Source of the DNA: Jackrogersella multiformis
Taxonomy: Eukaryota > Ascomycota > Sordariomycetes > Xylariales > Hypoxylaceae
Reading direction: 5' to 3'
DNA length: 64,000 nt
Assembly: GCA_902806575.1 (NCBI GenBank)
Contig: CADCXD010000002.1
Coordinates: 2,976,001-3,040,000, forward strand
The notes under the pieces were generated by a model. That model did not search any database, was not told the origin of the DNA, and saw only the letters and a program-made list of their open reading frames with translations. This document shows positions 13,636 to 25,700 of the stretch, in pieces. Within the stretch, counting starts at the first letter, position 1. Every line of letters starts with the position of its first letter. A program made the position numbers and the translations under genes.

Positions 13636-14661
13636 ATGGCACAACAAAGTCTTCTTTTATCTGATAGTAACTCTAGACCTATTCAGACCTCCCAAAGACT
13701 CCTGAAACTCCACAAGCAGTCAATCATGGAGATTGTCGCTGATACGGCACAGATATTTTCAAAATTCCGAAGTCTCCCTCCGGAGCTCCGTCTGGAAATA
13801 TGGGCATATTGCATCCCGCGCCGCATCGTCGAGATACACGATGTAAAGCATCTATTGTTTCGAAGGATTCGTGAGTCAGAATATGGCTGCGTGGTACCGA
13901 TAATATCAACCAAACCTCCCTTGATCGCTCAAGTCTGTCAAGAATCGCGTGAGGTTGCTTTGAAGCGAGGATACGTGGCACGCATGGCTCTATCGGATAC
14001 GCCCGTATGGTTTGACCGGAGAACTGACGTCGTAAACATCGACAAAGGTTATTCTCTTGGACCCTTCATTCTGGAGAGTTGCCTTGCAGAGAGACATCCA
14101 TTCGGAATACCAGAGATTATCCGTGACCCGGATATCCCACTCAGCATAAGCATGAAATTAATCAAGTACGACTATGATGTTGAGGGTGACAGTTTCGCTG
14201 CATGGGCAGTCGAACGCATCGCCGACCGAAAGAAGTGTTATGTGGTTCTATCCGACCTGGCATTGCACATGTGCCACTACGATGCTTGTGCCTCAGGCCT
14301 CTTTGGGCTTTTTGCTGAAGAGACCACGGTCTACGTTAATGTGATGGATACCAGAGAGCTAAAGAAACTATCCATTGCTTGCGATAAGGCATACAACTTG
14401 GATGGAAAGGGTGTGAATGGGCAAATCATGGTGCTATCGAGGTATATTGCGAAAGGGGAGGCGTATGCGGACAGATCCCATTTTCTCAAGTGCGTGAAAA
14501 CTATATGGCTTAAGGAGAATAAGGCCCTCGAACAGACCACGAGCCCGTACAGCTTCACTTCTGAAAGGGAAAATATTCCACATTTGAAGAAATTGTTGGA
14601 ACGGCTTCCAGAGTTCATCTTCGTCGTCGCAGTTCATCTTTGCCATTCCAACCACATATAG
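13636..14661 (+). CDS. 2EXR domain-containing protein
   Basis: Single exon, 341 residues from ATG 13636. A second ATG at 13726 (MEIVADTAQ), just before the domain, is an equally good start. The N-terminal part carries the 2EXR signature common in Pezizomycotina: FSKFRSLPPELRLEIWAYCI at about residues 40-60, then RRIVEIH, then the middle block PPLIAQVCQESREVALKRGY and VWFDRRTDVVNIDKGY. This domain is found in large, fast-evolving fungal families and its biochemical role is not established. The C-terminal 150 residues show no motif I recognise. The gene stands alone, with a TA microsatellite immediately upstream and about 900 bp of AT-rich DNA downstream. Frame and codon use look intact. Confidence 0.75.
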   Translation: MAQQSLLLSDSNSRPIQTSQRLLKLHKQSIMEIVADTAQIFSKFRSLPPELRLEIWAYCIPRRIVEIHDVKHLLFRRIRESEYGCVVPIISTKPPLIAQVCQESREVALKRGYVARMALSDTPVWFDRRTDVVNIDKGYSLGPFILESCLAERHPFGIPEIIRDPDIPLSISMKLIKYDYDVEGDSFAAWAVERIADRKKCYVVLSDLALHMCHYDACASGLFGLFAEETTVYVNVMDTRELKKLSIACDKAYNLDGKGVNGQIMVLSRYIAKGEAYADRSHFLKCVKTIWLKENKALEQTTSPYSFTSERENIPHLKKLLERLPEFIFVVAVHLCHSNHI

Positions 14662-15537
14662 GGAAGGTCCCAAGAAGGCGAACATCAACAACGAAAGTGA
14701 CAGAGGAAGGGGGTAAGGCGAGCTGTTGCTGATCTCGGGACTGAGCGCGATACTATAGGAAGGGCTCCAGGTTAAAATTACAGATGTTCATGATGGATTT
14801 TATTATCAATTGGATATATTAATTTCAATTTTAATATACGTGCAAACTGATGCGGCGGTATCTGGCTTATCTATGGGAGAGCGGACGGGATCCCGAGTAT
14901 TCTAGATCCTATGGTCGTATGTGAAAGACGAATTGTTTTATTTCATTATAACCTTGAAACCTATTCATTTTCTAGCCTACCTAAAGAGAAATTGTTAGGT
15001 TAGTGGAACCGGACAATACGAAAAGGGGATCGCGAATAAAATGGTATGTGGCCACACATTATATTAATTTTGCTATTACATTACTTTCTAGAATTATAAT
15101 ATCACTTTGCTACTAACTTAATTGGAATTGTACTATGAAATTTGAAAGAATTCCTAGAAGTAAAACTTGTATGTTAATAGTTATTGGATGATACCTACAT
15201 GTGGCACTAATACCAACTAACCTATCTCGAGAACAATGGCTCCAGAGTTTTTCTTTGAATGAAAATTTATTATGTCTGTCGCATAAGAAAAGAGCTTATA
15301 AGCGATAGTCCTTTTCCACCAAGTTTCCCCTTGTCTTTAACAATCCCCTTTATTCCTACGTACTATTGTATTACATTGAAGATCCCCTGGATACATAAAA
15401 CAGGGTCTTGAAGAATGCGACTTCGAACCACGCAACAAAAAAATCATCGTCTCGATTCAACGACCGCAGCTATTATCTGAGAACTATCATAAAATTGTAT
15501 ATACTAACTGATATCGCATAACCTACTTCATTCCATA
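14662..15537. other. AT-rich intergenic region
   Basis: No coding frame, RNA gene or repeat seen. Composition is moderately AT-rich but not of the extreme kind seen at 18.5-31.9 kb. Confidence 0.6.
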
Positions 15538-15705
15538 ATGAGTTCATATCCGAACAGTTTCACTCCTATATCCTCCCCCGGATTCGATGGCTTTGTTAAC
15601 ATCAACAGATCGAATTTACCGATTCAATCCACGCAATACGGTCCAAACCAGACATGCTCGGAGTGTGGTAAACTCTACTGGGTATGCTGGTGCAATACAC
15701 AATAG
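15538..15705 (+). CDS. Possible 55-residue cysteine-rich microprotein
   Basis: Short frame beginning MSSYPNSFTPISSPGFDGF and ending QTCSECGKLYWVCWCNTQ. The C-terminal C-x2-C-x6-C-x-C arrangement could bind one metal ion. The leader just upstream is AC-rich and AT-rich, as expected for a fungal 5' UTR. No family is recognised. The frame is short enough to be chance; the clustered cysteines and aromatic residues at the end are the only positive sign. It could also be the first exon of a longer gene, but no good splice partner was found downstream. Confidence 0.3.
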   Translation: MSSYPNSFTPISSPGFDGFVNINRSNLPIQSTQYGPNQTCSECGKLYWVCWCNTQ

Positions 15706-16724
15706 TGGAGTGAAGGAAAACGATAACAGCAAGTTCGCAGACAATCGTAAGAATACCGATGCTCGACCCTCGTGGTCGCCTTGATGTCATGAGCTAGGAT
15801 AATCCCAAGCCATTTTGTCATTTAGGCATATATTACGAAGTAGGTTACTTTAGAATCGGCGTTTAACACGTTAACCTGGATCTAGGCACATCCACGGAGG
15901 CTAAAACACCTATAGAATACCTATACCTACTTATATTGTCAAGAATAATATGGGATAATCATAGGGTATCCTTTAGGGGCACATTTTTAGGTATTCGTAT
16001 ATATAAAGCATGACTTTTCTTCTTAATTTTAGTTAATATAGCTAAGTATTAAGAATATAGTATTAATATAATCATTAATATGGCTGCGGCACGACAGTTA
16101 ATGCCGCCTATACTATTAAGGAAGTTTGATAACTACCTCCATGGAAAAGCTACTGACAAGTGACGTAGTTATTAAAGACGAGGGAATTAAAAAAAGACAC
16201 GGATAGTAGCAAGAAAATCTTGGTATTCATTCTAGGGGGCTCAGAATCGATGACCCCGCAAACAAAAGCGCAGTTACACTAATGCTATCTAGCAATTAAC
16301 CTATATACAGGAAGTTGGTGATTGTGAACGTATACCCCGTTATACTGTCGATGAGGTTTATCCTGGGGGAGTTCTTGAGAGCGGATTAAGCGTCTCGCCT
16401 CGCCTCCCAGGTACATCATGACATGCCTAATTCCTGTCTGGTGTTTTGGAGTTGGGATGCTCATAAAGCGCACCCATGTAGATGTAGCGACGCTGATGTT
16501 AGGTCTCGTCATCCAAGAGGGAAAGTTCGCTCTGCCCATGAGTGAGGCCCATTCGCTAATCTTCCGCTACGTGCTAGCCATATCGCCTATAGCATGTTCC
16601 TTTTTCTTGGGATCAAAAGGAGGTCCGACGGCCTTTCCATTGTCGAAGTCGATACCCTTGAATGATTTCTCCACGTACTACTCATAATCGAGTCTCATAT
16701 CTTCAGCCAGGCTGTGCGTTGCCA
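15706..16724. other. Intergenic region
   Basis: No supported feature. Contains an AT-rich patch near 16000-16090. The 3' UTR of the reverse-strand gene ending at 16725 must lie in its right-hand part. Confidence 0.55.
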
Positions 16725-17706
16725 CTATTTGAACTCGATAGGAACGTGCTTCTCCGCAGTCTTACAGCCCATCTTCCCGTCGTACTCGTGAGGGATTTCC
16801 CAGGGCTTCACGGGGTCCCTCTTCTTGCGCTGGCTGCGTTTAAACGCACCTGGCACAACCTCCAGTAACTTGCCGCCACAACAGTCCCAGTAGCAGGTAT
16901 CAATCCAGATCTTGAACTCGTGTAGTGTGACCTTGCCTCGCGTGAGAAAGTCTCCGCCCAGCTTGTGGTCCGCCCTGGACGGATCGAGCGCGTCATTGTA
17001 GGATCTCAGTTCGCCTGTATTTAGATGGTCAGTTGAGTTCTAGATGGATGGCTAGCTGGGAACATGAAGGGAACTACTTACCTGGGTGGTACTCGCAGGG
17101 GCTTTGAGCGCATGTTCTGTCGCGAGGAGAAGACTTAGGCCAATACTTCTCGAAGCAGTTCTGGCATGTCTGGAGATTCTTTCTTAATGACTTCGGCAAG
17201 TTGGATATGACGGCCAACTTGGCTACGCAGGCCACGAAATCCTCCTTCGCAAGATGCTGCTGATGTTGGGCTATAGAAATCACTGCCTTGTTGACCAGCG
17301 TCTGAGCAAGTGGTGTCTCAGGCGACTTGATTATTGACAGGATGTAGCTCAGGTGATCGTACAGACCCATTTTGTCGAAGTCGTTGGTAGCAATCTTGTA
17401 GCAGTCTTTAGCAGTCCGTAACATCGTGTGGAACGTAACGCCGCGAGGTCCAGGCAATCCACCAGAGCAAGCCTGCAAGCGCCAGGCTGCCTTCTTTGAT
17501 GGTCCTCGACGAACGGAATCCGTCTCGGGCGTGCTCTCGCTGCCAGAGGCACTGAGATTGACCGGGTCGCAAGCGCTGGCAGTGTCGGGCTTGTACTTGT
17601 CGTAAACCCATCGTCGGAGAAGACGAAGCTTCTCCTTGCGCTTCCGGCGGTCGTTGGCTATGGACTTAGCCTCTTTGCGGAGCTTGGTGACTTGTACTTG
17701 TGACAT
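16725..17706 (-). CDS. Hypothetical protein with CHORD-like zinc-binding signature
   Basis: Two exons, 17706-17082 and 17014-16725, give 304 residues. The 67-bp intron begins GTAAGT, has CTGAC near its end and closes with ACAG, and the split glycine codon (G/GC) is restored. The N-terminus is highly basic (KLRKEAKSIANDRRKRKEKL) and may bind nucleic acid or form a helix. The C-terminal half has ordered metal-ligand candidates: C181-x2-C184, C199-x4-C204-x2-H207 in CEYHPGELR, then WIDTCYWDCCGGK (C249, C253, C254), and finally GCKTAEKH. HPG followed by W-x-C-C and a final GC..H matches the layout of CHORD zinc domains and of fungal proteins with an HPGE..WxCC pattern. That assignment is by motif only; function is unknown. 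A CT-rich stretch and an orphan promoter-like region lie to the right. Confidence 0.72.
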
Positions 17707-18446
17707 CGTGTCTTAGAATAATTTCTGCGATCCGAAATACTTAAATATATGTATCAAGGTAGGTAGCCGTTGAAAACACTAGACGAAAGGGATCGAATGA
17801 GAAAGCAGCCTGGGGGTGCTCAGGTTTAAATAGAAATGGGTTTGAGGGTATGGGTGAGTACTGCTGGGTAGGTGACCAGTTCTGCCAGCAGGAGTCGGAC
17901 CGCCAGCTTTTCCCAGGTGACTCAAATGTGACTCGGTGGTCGAGTTGGCATACCTAATTCTATCACGACCCAAGATGTGAAGCAGATGTGAAAATCTCTT
18001 TAATATTATATCGTCTCGAGCAGGTTACCTCATAATTTATTTTCACGGTGACGCGACATGAATGATGTCGACTTTCCCCCTAATGTGTGAATCATAAATT
18101 ACCTCTGGGGCTGGTGGATTTCTTCATTCCTTTTCCCTCCTCTCAATATATACACTTCCCTGACCAGCGTTACAAACCCCAGCCTCATCTACCAACAAGT
18201 AGAAAATGAAGCAAAATCCGCTTACAATATTATTCTGTATGCATTAAATATGGCACTGCTCTAGGAGAGAACACGAGGTCTAGGGATAGAATTCTTGGCC
18301 GGGCGTTGGTTCTTATATGGATGGAGGGAAAGGGCAACATCTTCTCGATTATATGTCGAGTACACCCACCTGATATACCCTTTATATACTAGATACGAGA
18401 GGATTTAATGATCTGGTGACTCATAGTTTTCTTGTAAAGCTTGCCT
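17707..18446. other. Intergenic region left of the retrotransposon
   Basis: Holds the promoter of the reverse-strand gene starting at 17706. At 18120-18208 there is a second promoter-like stretch on the + strand: CT-rich DNA, a TATATACAC box near 18147 and an A-rich leader into ATG 18206. It opens only a 13-codon frame before a stop. Normal base composition persists up to the target site duplication at 18447. Confidence 0.45.
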
Positions 18447-18451
18447 CAAAC
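18447..18451. repeat. Target site duplication, left copy (CAAAC)
   Basis: CAAAC immediately precedes the first base of the left LTR and is repeated exactly after the last base of the right LTR at 31958-31962. Five bp is the usual duplication length for LTR retrotransposons. Both copies are free of RIP changes. Confidence 0.85.
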
Positions 18452-18690
18452 TGTGATAAGGGTAATAGAGCTTGGAATTGTAGTTTAATTTCGAATAATA
18501 ATTCTTTATGATCTTAAGGTCCTTACCTTCTTTTTTTAATTTTATTAATTTAGTTTTATATATATTAATTAAGTTTTTTAATTAACTTTATTTAATAGCT
18601 TTATTTTATAAGTTTTAATATATTTTATATTTATTAATTTATATATATATATTAATTATATTTTACTTTATAAAATTTATTTATATAATA
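18452..18690. repeat. Left LTR of the outer retrotransposon
   Basis: 239 bp, starting TGTGATAAGG and ending TATATAATA. It aligns base for base with 31645-31957 through transition differences, except for a missing block of about 74 bp corresponding to roughly 31729-31803. Its last 39 bases match the final 39 of the right LTR with every difference being C to T or G to A. Confidence 0.85.
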
Positions 18691-21600
18691 TTAACTTTTT
18701 TTATTTTAATATTCGTTTTTAAATATATTATATAATTATAAAATAATTTAATTATTACCTTTATTTTTTTATTAAATATATATTTATAAAGTTTTTAAAT
18801 TTAATATTTTTTAATCGGTTAATTTTCTTATTTTATAAGATATTTTATTTTATTTTAATTTTTAATAATTTTTAGATTTTATTAAAGTTATTATACGTAA
18901 AATTTAATTAAGGTTAAGAAATTTTTAATCATTAATACGATAAGGTTTAATAAATAAGATATAAAATAAATTATTTATTTTTTATTTTTTAAGAAAATTA
19001 AGTTTTATTACGGTAAAAAAGATTATTTATTTAACTTTTTAACGAGGCGTTTAATTTTAATATTTTTACGTTTAATATTATAAGTTAATTTATTTTAAAA
19101 ATTAATATATTTTTTTATTATTTATTAACTTATTTATTTATTTATTAATGGTTTTATTTTAAGTGTTTTTATATATTTTAATATATTTATATTATTTAAT
19201 ATATATATAATTTATTTTTAAAATTATATGAAATGTTTTATAAAAGGATTATAAGTTATTAAATGGTAATTATAATTAATATAAAAAAGGGTAAGTTATA
19301 TTAATAAAGAAATAATATTATTATAAATAAAAATTTTTAATTATTTATTTTATAATTAATAAAAGTTTTAAAATAAACTTTTAAAATTTAATTAAGGCGT
19401 TTTATTTATTTATTAATTTATAAGTAAGTATAATTTTTATTAAAAATAATATTTAAAGGTATATCGTGTAATTTTTAATATTATTTAATAAAAGTTTTAA
19501 TTAAGTTATTAAATTTTTATTTTTTTATTTTAAGAGAAATAAAGTGCGTTATTTTAAAAAATAAATTTATTATTATTTAAATAAAGTTATAATTATTTAA
19601 TAAAAAAAAGTTAATAATAAAATTTATTATTATTATTAATTAAAGTTTATAATATAATTTTATTAATTAAAAATATTTATATAAAGCGTAATAAAAGATT
19701 TTATTTTATTAATATTTTTAATACTTAATTATTAAAAGTTTTAAGTAATTAACTTTAAGGTTTTATTTATTTTTATATATTTAACGATAAAAGTATTATA
19801 TTTAATAAAAATGACTTTTTTTTAAAGTTTTATAAGTATTTAAAGTTTTTTTTTTAATATAAAAGGTTATTTTATAAAGTAATATTTTTAAAAGGATTTT
19901 TAATTTACGTAATATATTTTAAGTTATTAATAAAATTATAATTTTTTTTTAATATAACGAGAATAATTATTAAAAAAGTAAATAAAGTTCTTTAAAAGTA
20001 TAAAAAATATTTATTTTATAAGATTAATTTTATAAATTAATTTTTAATTTTTAAAGTCGATATTATAATAATTTTAAAAAAATATCGGTTTTATTATTTT
20101 ATTTATTTAATTAATAATTAATAAGAAATTAATATAATAAAAGTTTTTATATTTATTAAACTTAACGTTAATAATATAATTTAAAGTATTAACTTTAATA
20201 TAAGTTTATTTCGAAAGGTTAAAATAAATTATAATAAAAGCTTAAGTAAAATAAAATTTAAGTTTTTTAAAAAATTTATTTATTTCCTTAATTTATTTTT
20301 AATCTTTTTTATTTTCTTTATTTATATTAGTAATTAATTTTATTAATTTTAAAAACTTTTTTAATAAATTATCGATAAAAGTTTATAAAATTAATAAATT
20401 ATTAAGATTTTTTAATAATTTAAGCGTTTTTTAATTATTAATGTAATTAATTTTTTTTATATTATTAAGATATTATTAATTTTAATAATATAATTAAGGA
20501 AGTTTATTTTTTAAACTTTTTAAAAGTATTTTTACGGGTTAATTATAAGGTGATATTTTATAAATTCTTTTAAGATTTTTTTAACGATTTTATTATGTTT
20601 TTTTATAATGTTTATATAAATAAAAAGGTTATTTAAGTATATTAAAAGATTTAAATCGATAAGATTTTAAAAGATATTATTTATTATAAATTAAAAAGTT
20701 ATAAGAATATTAATTAATTTAAAAAGTATAATTAAGTATTTAAAAAAATCGTATTTATATCGAAAGGTTATTTTTTATTCGTTTTTTTTTAATTTTAATA
20801 AGGTAAAATTTTAGCTTAAGATTAATTTTAATAAATTATTTTATAGTTTTAAAGTAAGTTTATAATTTAAATATTAAAAGTATAAAATATTAAATAAAAA
20901 TGGTAATATTATTTAAATTTTTATAATTTATTATAAGTTAAAAAAGGTTTTAAGGATTTTATTAAAATTTAATAATTTAATAAGATATTAAGTAATATTT
21001 TTTTAATATTTAAGTTTAATTTTTTTTTAAGTTATAATATTTTTTTTTAAGTTATAATATTTTTTTAAAAAATTTATAAAATGTTTTTAAAAGGTAATAA
21101 CGTATATTATTTAAATATTAAAAAGTTTTAATTATGTAATTTAAATTTTATATTATTAATATTATAAATATTTTTTTTTAAATAATAATAATTTAATTTA
21201 ATTAATAATGATTTAATTTACTTAATACGGTAAAAATCTTTAAAAAAACTTTTTATATATATTTTTAAATATTTTTTTATTTTTATTTATTAAATTTAAA
21301 ACTTTAAAAAATCTTTATCATTATAAATGATAAATTTATTAAATTATATTAAATTAATAATAATTTTAACATAAAAAGATAAATTAATTATTTTAAAGTG
21401 AAAGATTTTTATCGTTATTTAAAAGTGTAAGATTATCCCGAGATAATCTTTTAAGAAAATCCTTAAATAATTTAAGGTTTTAAAATTAATTATTAAAATT
21501 AAAATTATTTAAGCTATTATTAAATATTTTAACAACCCTTTTAAAAGGGATTTTTTTTCCATTATTTTTAAATATAAAGAAGTTAACTTTAATAAAATTA

Positions 21601-22561
21601 AATTATATTTAAGCCTTTTTAATTATTTTTTTAATTTAAACTTATAAAAAAGATTATAAAAAAAAAAGTTTTTTATTTAAACTTTTAAATTAAAATATTT
21701 AATAAATAATATTTTAAAATATATTAAATTTTTTAATTAAAAAGATTTAATTTAATTAACGTTTTTAATATAACATACCTTTTAATATTTTTTAAAATAA
21801 AATTAATATTAATTAAATATTAAATTTTTTAAAAACGATTTAAATATAAACTTTTAAATTATTAAATGAACGGTAGGTTTTTATATTAATATATATAAAG
21901 TTTATATATTTTTTTATAAAAAGATTATTAATTTAAAACTTTTTAATATAAATTTAATTTTTTATTTTTTAATATTTTAATAATGATTAATTATATTTTA
22001 AACTTATTATAAAAAGTTTAAGTTAATTTATTAAATTTATTATTTAAAATAAGTTATTTATTCGTTTATTAATATTATACCGATTTAATTAAAGTAAATT
22101 ATTATATTATAAATTATTTAAATTATATTATATTAATTTTAAAATTAATTTTTATTAATAATTTAATTATTTATAACGGTAATAATAAATATTTAAATAA
22201 TATAATAATTATCGTATATTTTTTAATAAAGTTTAATAAATTATATAAAAATTCATTAAAATTAATTTTATCATTATTAATATTAAAAGCGTTTTATATA
22301 ATTATTTTATAAATTTAAAAATTATAAAAATTTATAATATTATTATTATTAAATTAAAATAATTTAAGAATAAAGGAAAGGTTTTAAAGCGGTATATTTT
22401 TTATTTTAAGTATTTTAATAAAAAATTATATATTAAAACGTTATTTAATTTTAATAAGTTTTTATAAATAACGATTTTTTTTAAGTTTATTTTTAATTTT
22501 AAAGTTTTATAAAAAAAGTATTATTAAAATTTTTTAAAATTATTTATTATTTAATAAAAAA

Positions 22562-22756
22562 TGTAAAAAGTTATAATTATATAGTTCATAATTAAGGTGG
22601 TGGCCCGTGCGTCAAGGGTGGCCCGTGCTTTATATTTATTAATTATTTTTTAAAATATTAGCTTTATTAATTATTTTTTAAAATATTAACTTTATTTTTA
22701 TTTTTAAAAATAATAATTATTTTAAAACCTTTATTTTAATTTATTAATGTATAATA
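22562..22756. repeat. Left LTR of the nested element
   Basis: 195 bp. Contains a GC-rich unmutated island at 22596-22628 with two copies of GGTGGCCCGTGC, and a 28-bp tandem duplication (unit TTAATTATTTTTTAAAATAT.. ending CTTTA) that accounts exactly for its extra length over the right copy. Confidence 0.7.
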
Positions 22757-25700
22757 TATAATAATATTTTACTTTTATTATATCGTAATAATTTATATTT
22801 TATCGTTAAATTAATTAAGCTTTTAATTAATTAATAAAGATTTAAAGTTAATTAATCGCGATAAGTTAACGTGGTAAAAATTTAATTAATAATTATTAAA
22901 CCTTAAATACTTTATGATTATTTTTTTCGTCACTTTATTTTTTTATTACTTAATGGTTTTTACCTTTCTTTTATTATTAATTAAATTTAATTACGTTATT
23001 ATTTTTTTATGATATTATAATTTACGTATTAACGTTATTTTAATAAAATTAAGTTTTTTTAATTAATTAAGTTTTTTCTTTATAATTTTAAATTTTAATA
23101 ACGATAATATTTTATAAATTATTACTTTTATTTATAATTATTAAAACCTTTAAATAATATAAAGGTTATATTAATCGCGTATAAATAATTTATTACTTTA
23201 TATAAATATATTATTAAATATAAAAATAATTTTTTATTAATATAAAGCTTTCGTATTATACGGAATTTTATAGTAAAAGCGTTATTTTATAACTTTTAAT
23301 AAGTGTTAAATCCTTAAAAGGTTAAGTAAGTATTTAATAAAACGTTAAAAATTATATTATAATTTATTTTATTAAATTTAAAAGTTTTTGTTTTAATATC
23401 GATTTCTTACCTTAATTATTTTTATATATTAATTAATAAGATTAATTCTTTATTTATTAACTTAATATTAATTAATTTCTTAATCGATTTAAATTTTATA
23501 AAATTATTAATAAAATTATTAATAATGGAAATAATTAATTTAATCGATTATTAGATTTCTTTATTATTTAATTTTTAATTATTAATTTCTTTAATATTAT
23601 TAATATTATTATAATTTTTATTAATTTATAACTTAAGAATATAACTTATAATAGCTTTAATAATTATCTCGGGTTATTTTATAATTACTTTAACGATTAT
23701 ATTTAATTTATAAATCGATTTATTTATATTATTAATTTTATATTAAGAGATTTAATTATAATTTATTAAAAAAACTAAAGTTAATAAAGTTATATAAGTA
23801 ATTATATAAAACCCTTAAATAATTCTTTTAATATTTTTAATTATTTATTAAAAGATTTAACCGTAAACGTAAACAATTATATCGTAAAAAATTAATATTA
23901 ATAAAATTATATAAATAATTATATAAAGCTTTAAAATTAATCTTTTTATATTTTTAGTTTTTTATTAAGAGATTAAATTATAAATAATTAAGTTAATACT
24001 TATCGTATATCCATTTATCGTATTTTCTTTTCTCGTGATAAGGATATATAATTAATATATAAATCTTAAATATATATTATAAAATAAGCCGTAATTTTAT
24101 TTATAATTAAACGTTAAATTATTAATAACCCGCTTAATAATTTAATTAATAACGCTTTAATATTTATATAATTATAAAAAAATAAAGTAAATTATTAATT
24201 AATATTAAAAGATTAAATAATTTATAACATTAATTATTTTATAATAAATATAAATAATTATTTTATTAAAAAAATTATATATATTAACGTAATATTTATA
24301 TATAAATAAATTTTATTTAAATAACTTATTAAGAACTTATAAAGGCTATAAAAATTAAGGGTAATTTTTATAAGTTATTTTGTAAAAAGTTATAAAATTA
24401 ATAAATAAATTAAGTATTTATTATAAAAAAATATAAAATATACTTTTAAAATATTATTTAATCGATATAAAATTTATATATTAAAAGCTTTAATATTTCT
24501 TAAAAAGGTAAAATATTATTTAAAATTATTAAGTATTTAAATTAATTACGAATATATAATAAATAATAACGATTTATAATAAGTTAAATTTAAAATTTAA
24601 GATAATAGGTATTATTAATTTAAAATTAATTATAATAATTATAAATATTTATTTTAAATATTTAAATAAGAAATAATCGATGTAACGTAAGTAAATATTA
24701 ATAAAAGAAAGTAAGAATTTAAAAGTTAATATTAAGTTTTATATAATATTTAATAATATATTTATTTAAAATATTCTTTTTAATAATATTAAGTTATTTA
24801 AAAATATTCGATTTATTTATTATAATTACGATAATATAATATTTTATATTAATTAATTAAAGGTTTATTAAGGTAATTAAGGCTATTATAATAATAAATA
24901 TTAAAGTAATAATAAATATCGTATTAATCGTTTACGTTTTTATTAAAAACGATAAAAGAAAATAAGAAATTATTTTAACGACAATATATATTTATAAAAT
25001 AAAGTTAAATACGAATAAGATAAAAAAGATTACAAGGAAAATAAAAAAGACTTATAAGTAAATGGTTATTTTTTAATAAAAAATATTTAACAAATAAATT
25101 TAAAATTTTTTCATTTTATTTTTTATTTTTTAAAAATGAATTATTAATTATAAAAAAACGTATATATTTAAAATATTATAAAATATTTAATATTAAAGTT
25201 AATTATTTTAAATATATATACGTTAATAAATATATAAAATTTAAATATTTATAATTACCTTAAAAAATAAAACGAACGATAAAGATTTAATTTAAGATTA
25301 AAAGAATTATTAATGCTTATTTTATTTAAAAATAAGTAAAAGTAAAAATATAATTAATATAATTAAAAGATATTATATTTTTACCCTTATAATTAATAAA
25401 TATAAAAATTAAAGATATTATTCTTTTACTTTTAAATAAAGAATTAATAAAATATATAAGCTTAAAAATAAACATATTAAATAAATCGAGATAAAAATTA
25501 ACGTATTTAATTAAATAATAAATAAAATATAATTAAAAGATTTTATCGATAATTACGAAATATTTAAATTAAATAAACTTATATATATATAAAGAATAAT
25601 CTTAAGAAAATTAATTATAAAAACTAAGGTTAGATTTTTAATTAAATTTTAAAGAAAAACGATATATAAATAATAAGTTTAAATTTAAGTTTTAATAAAA

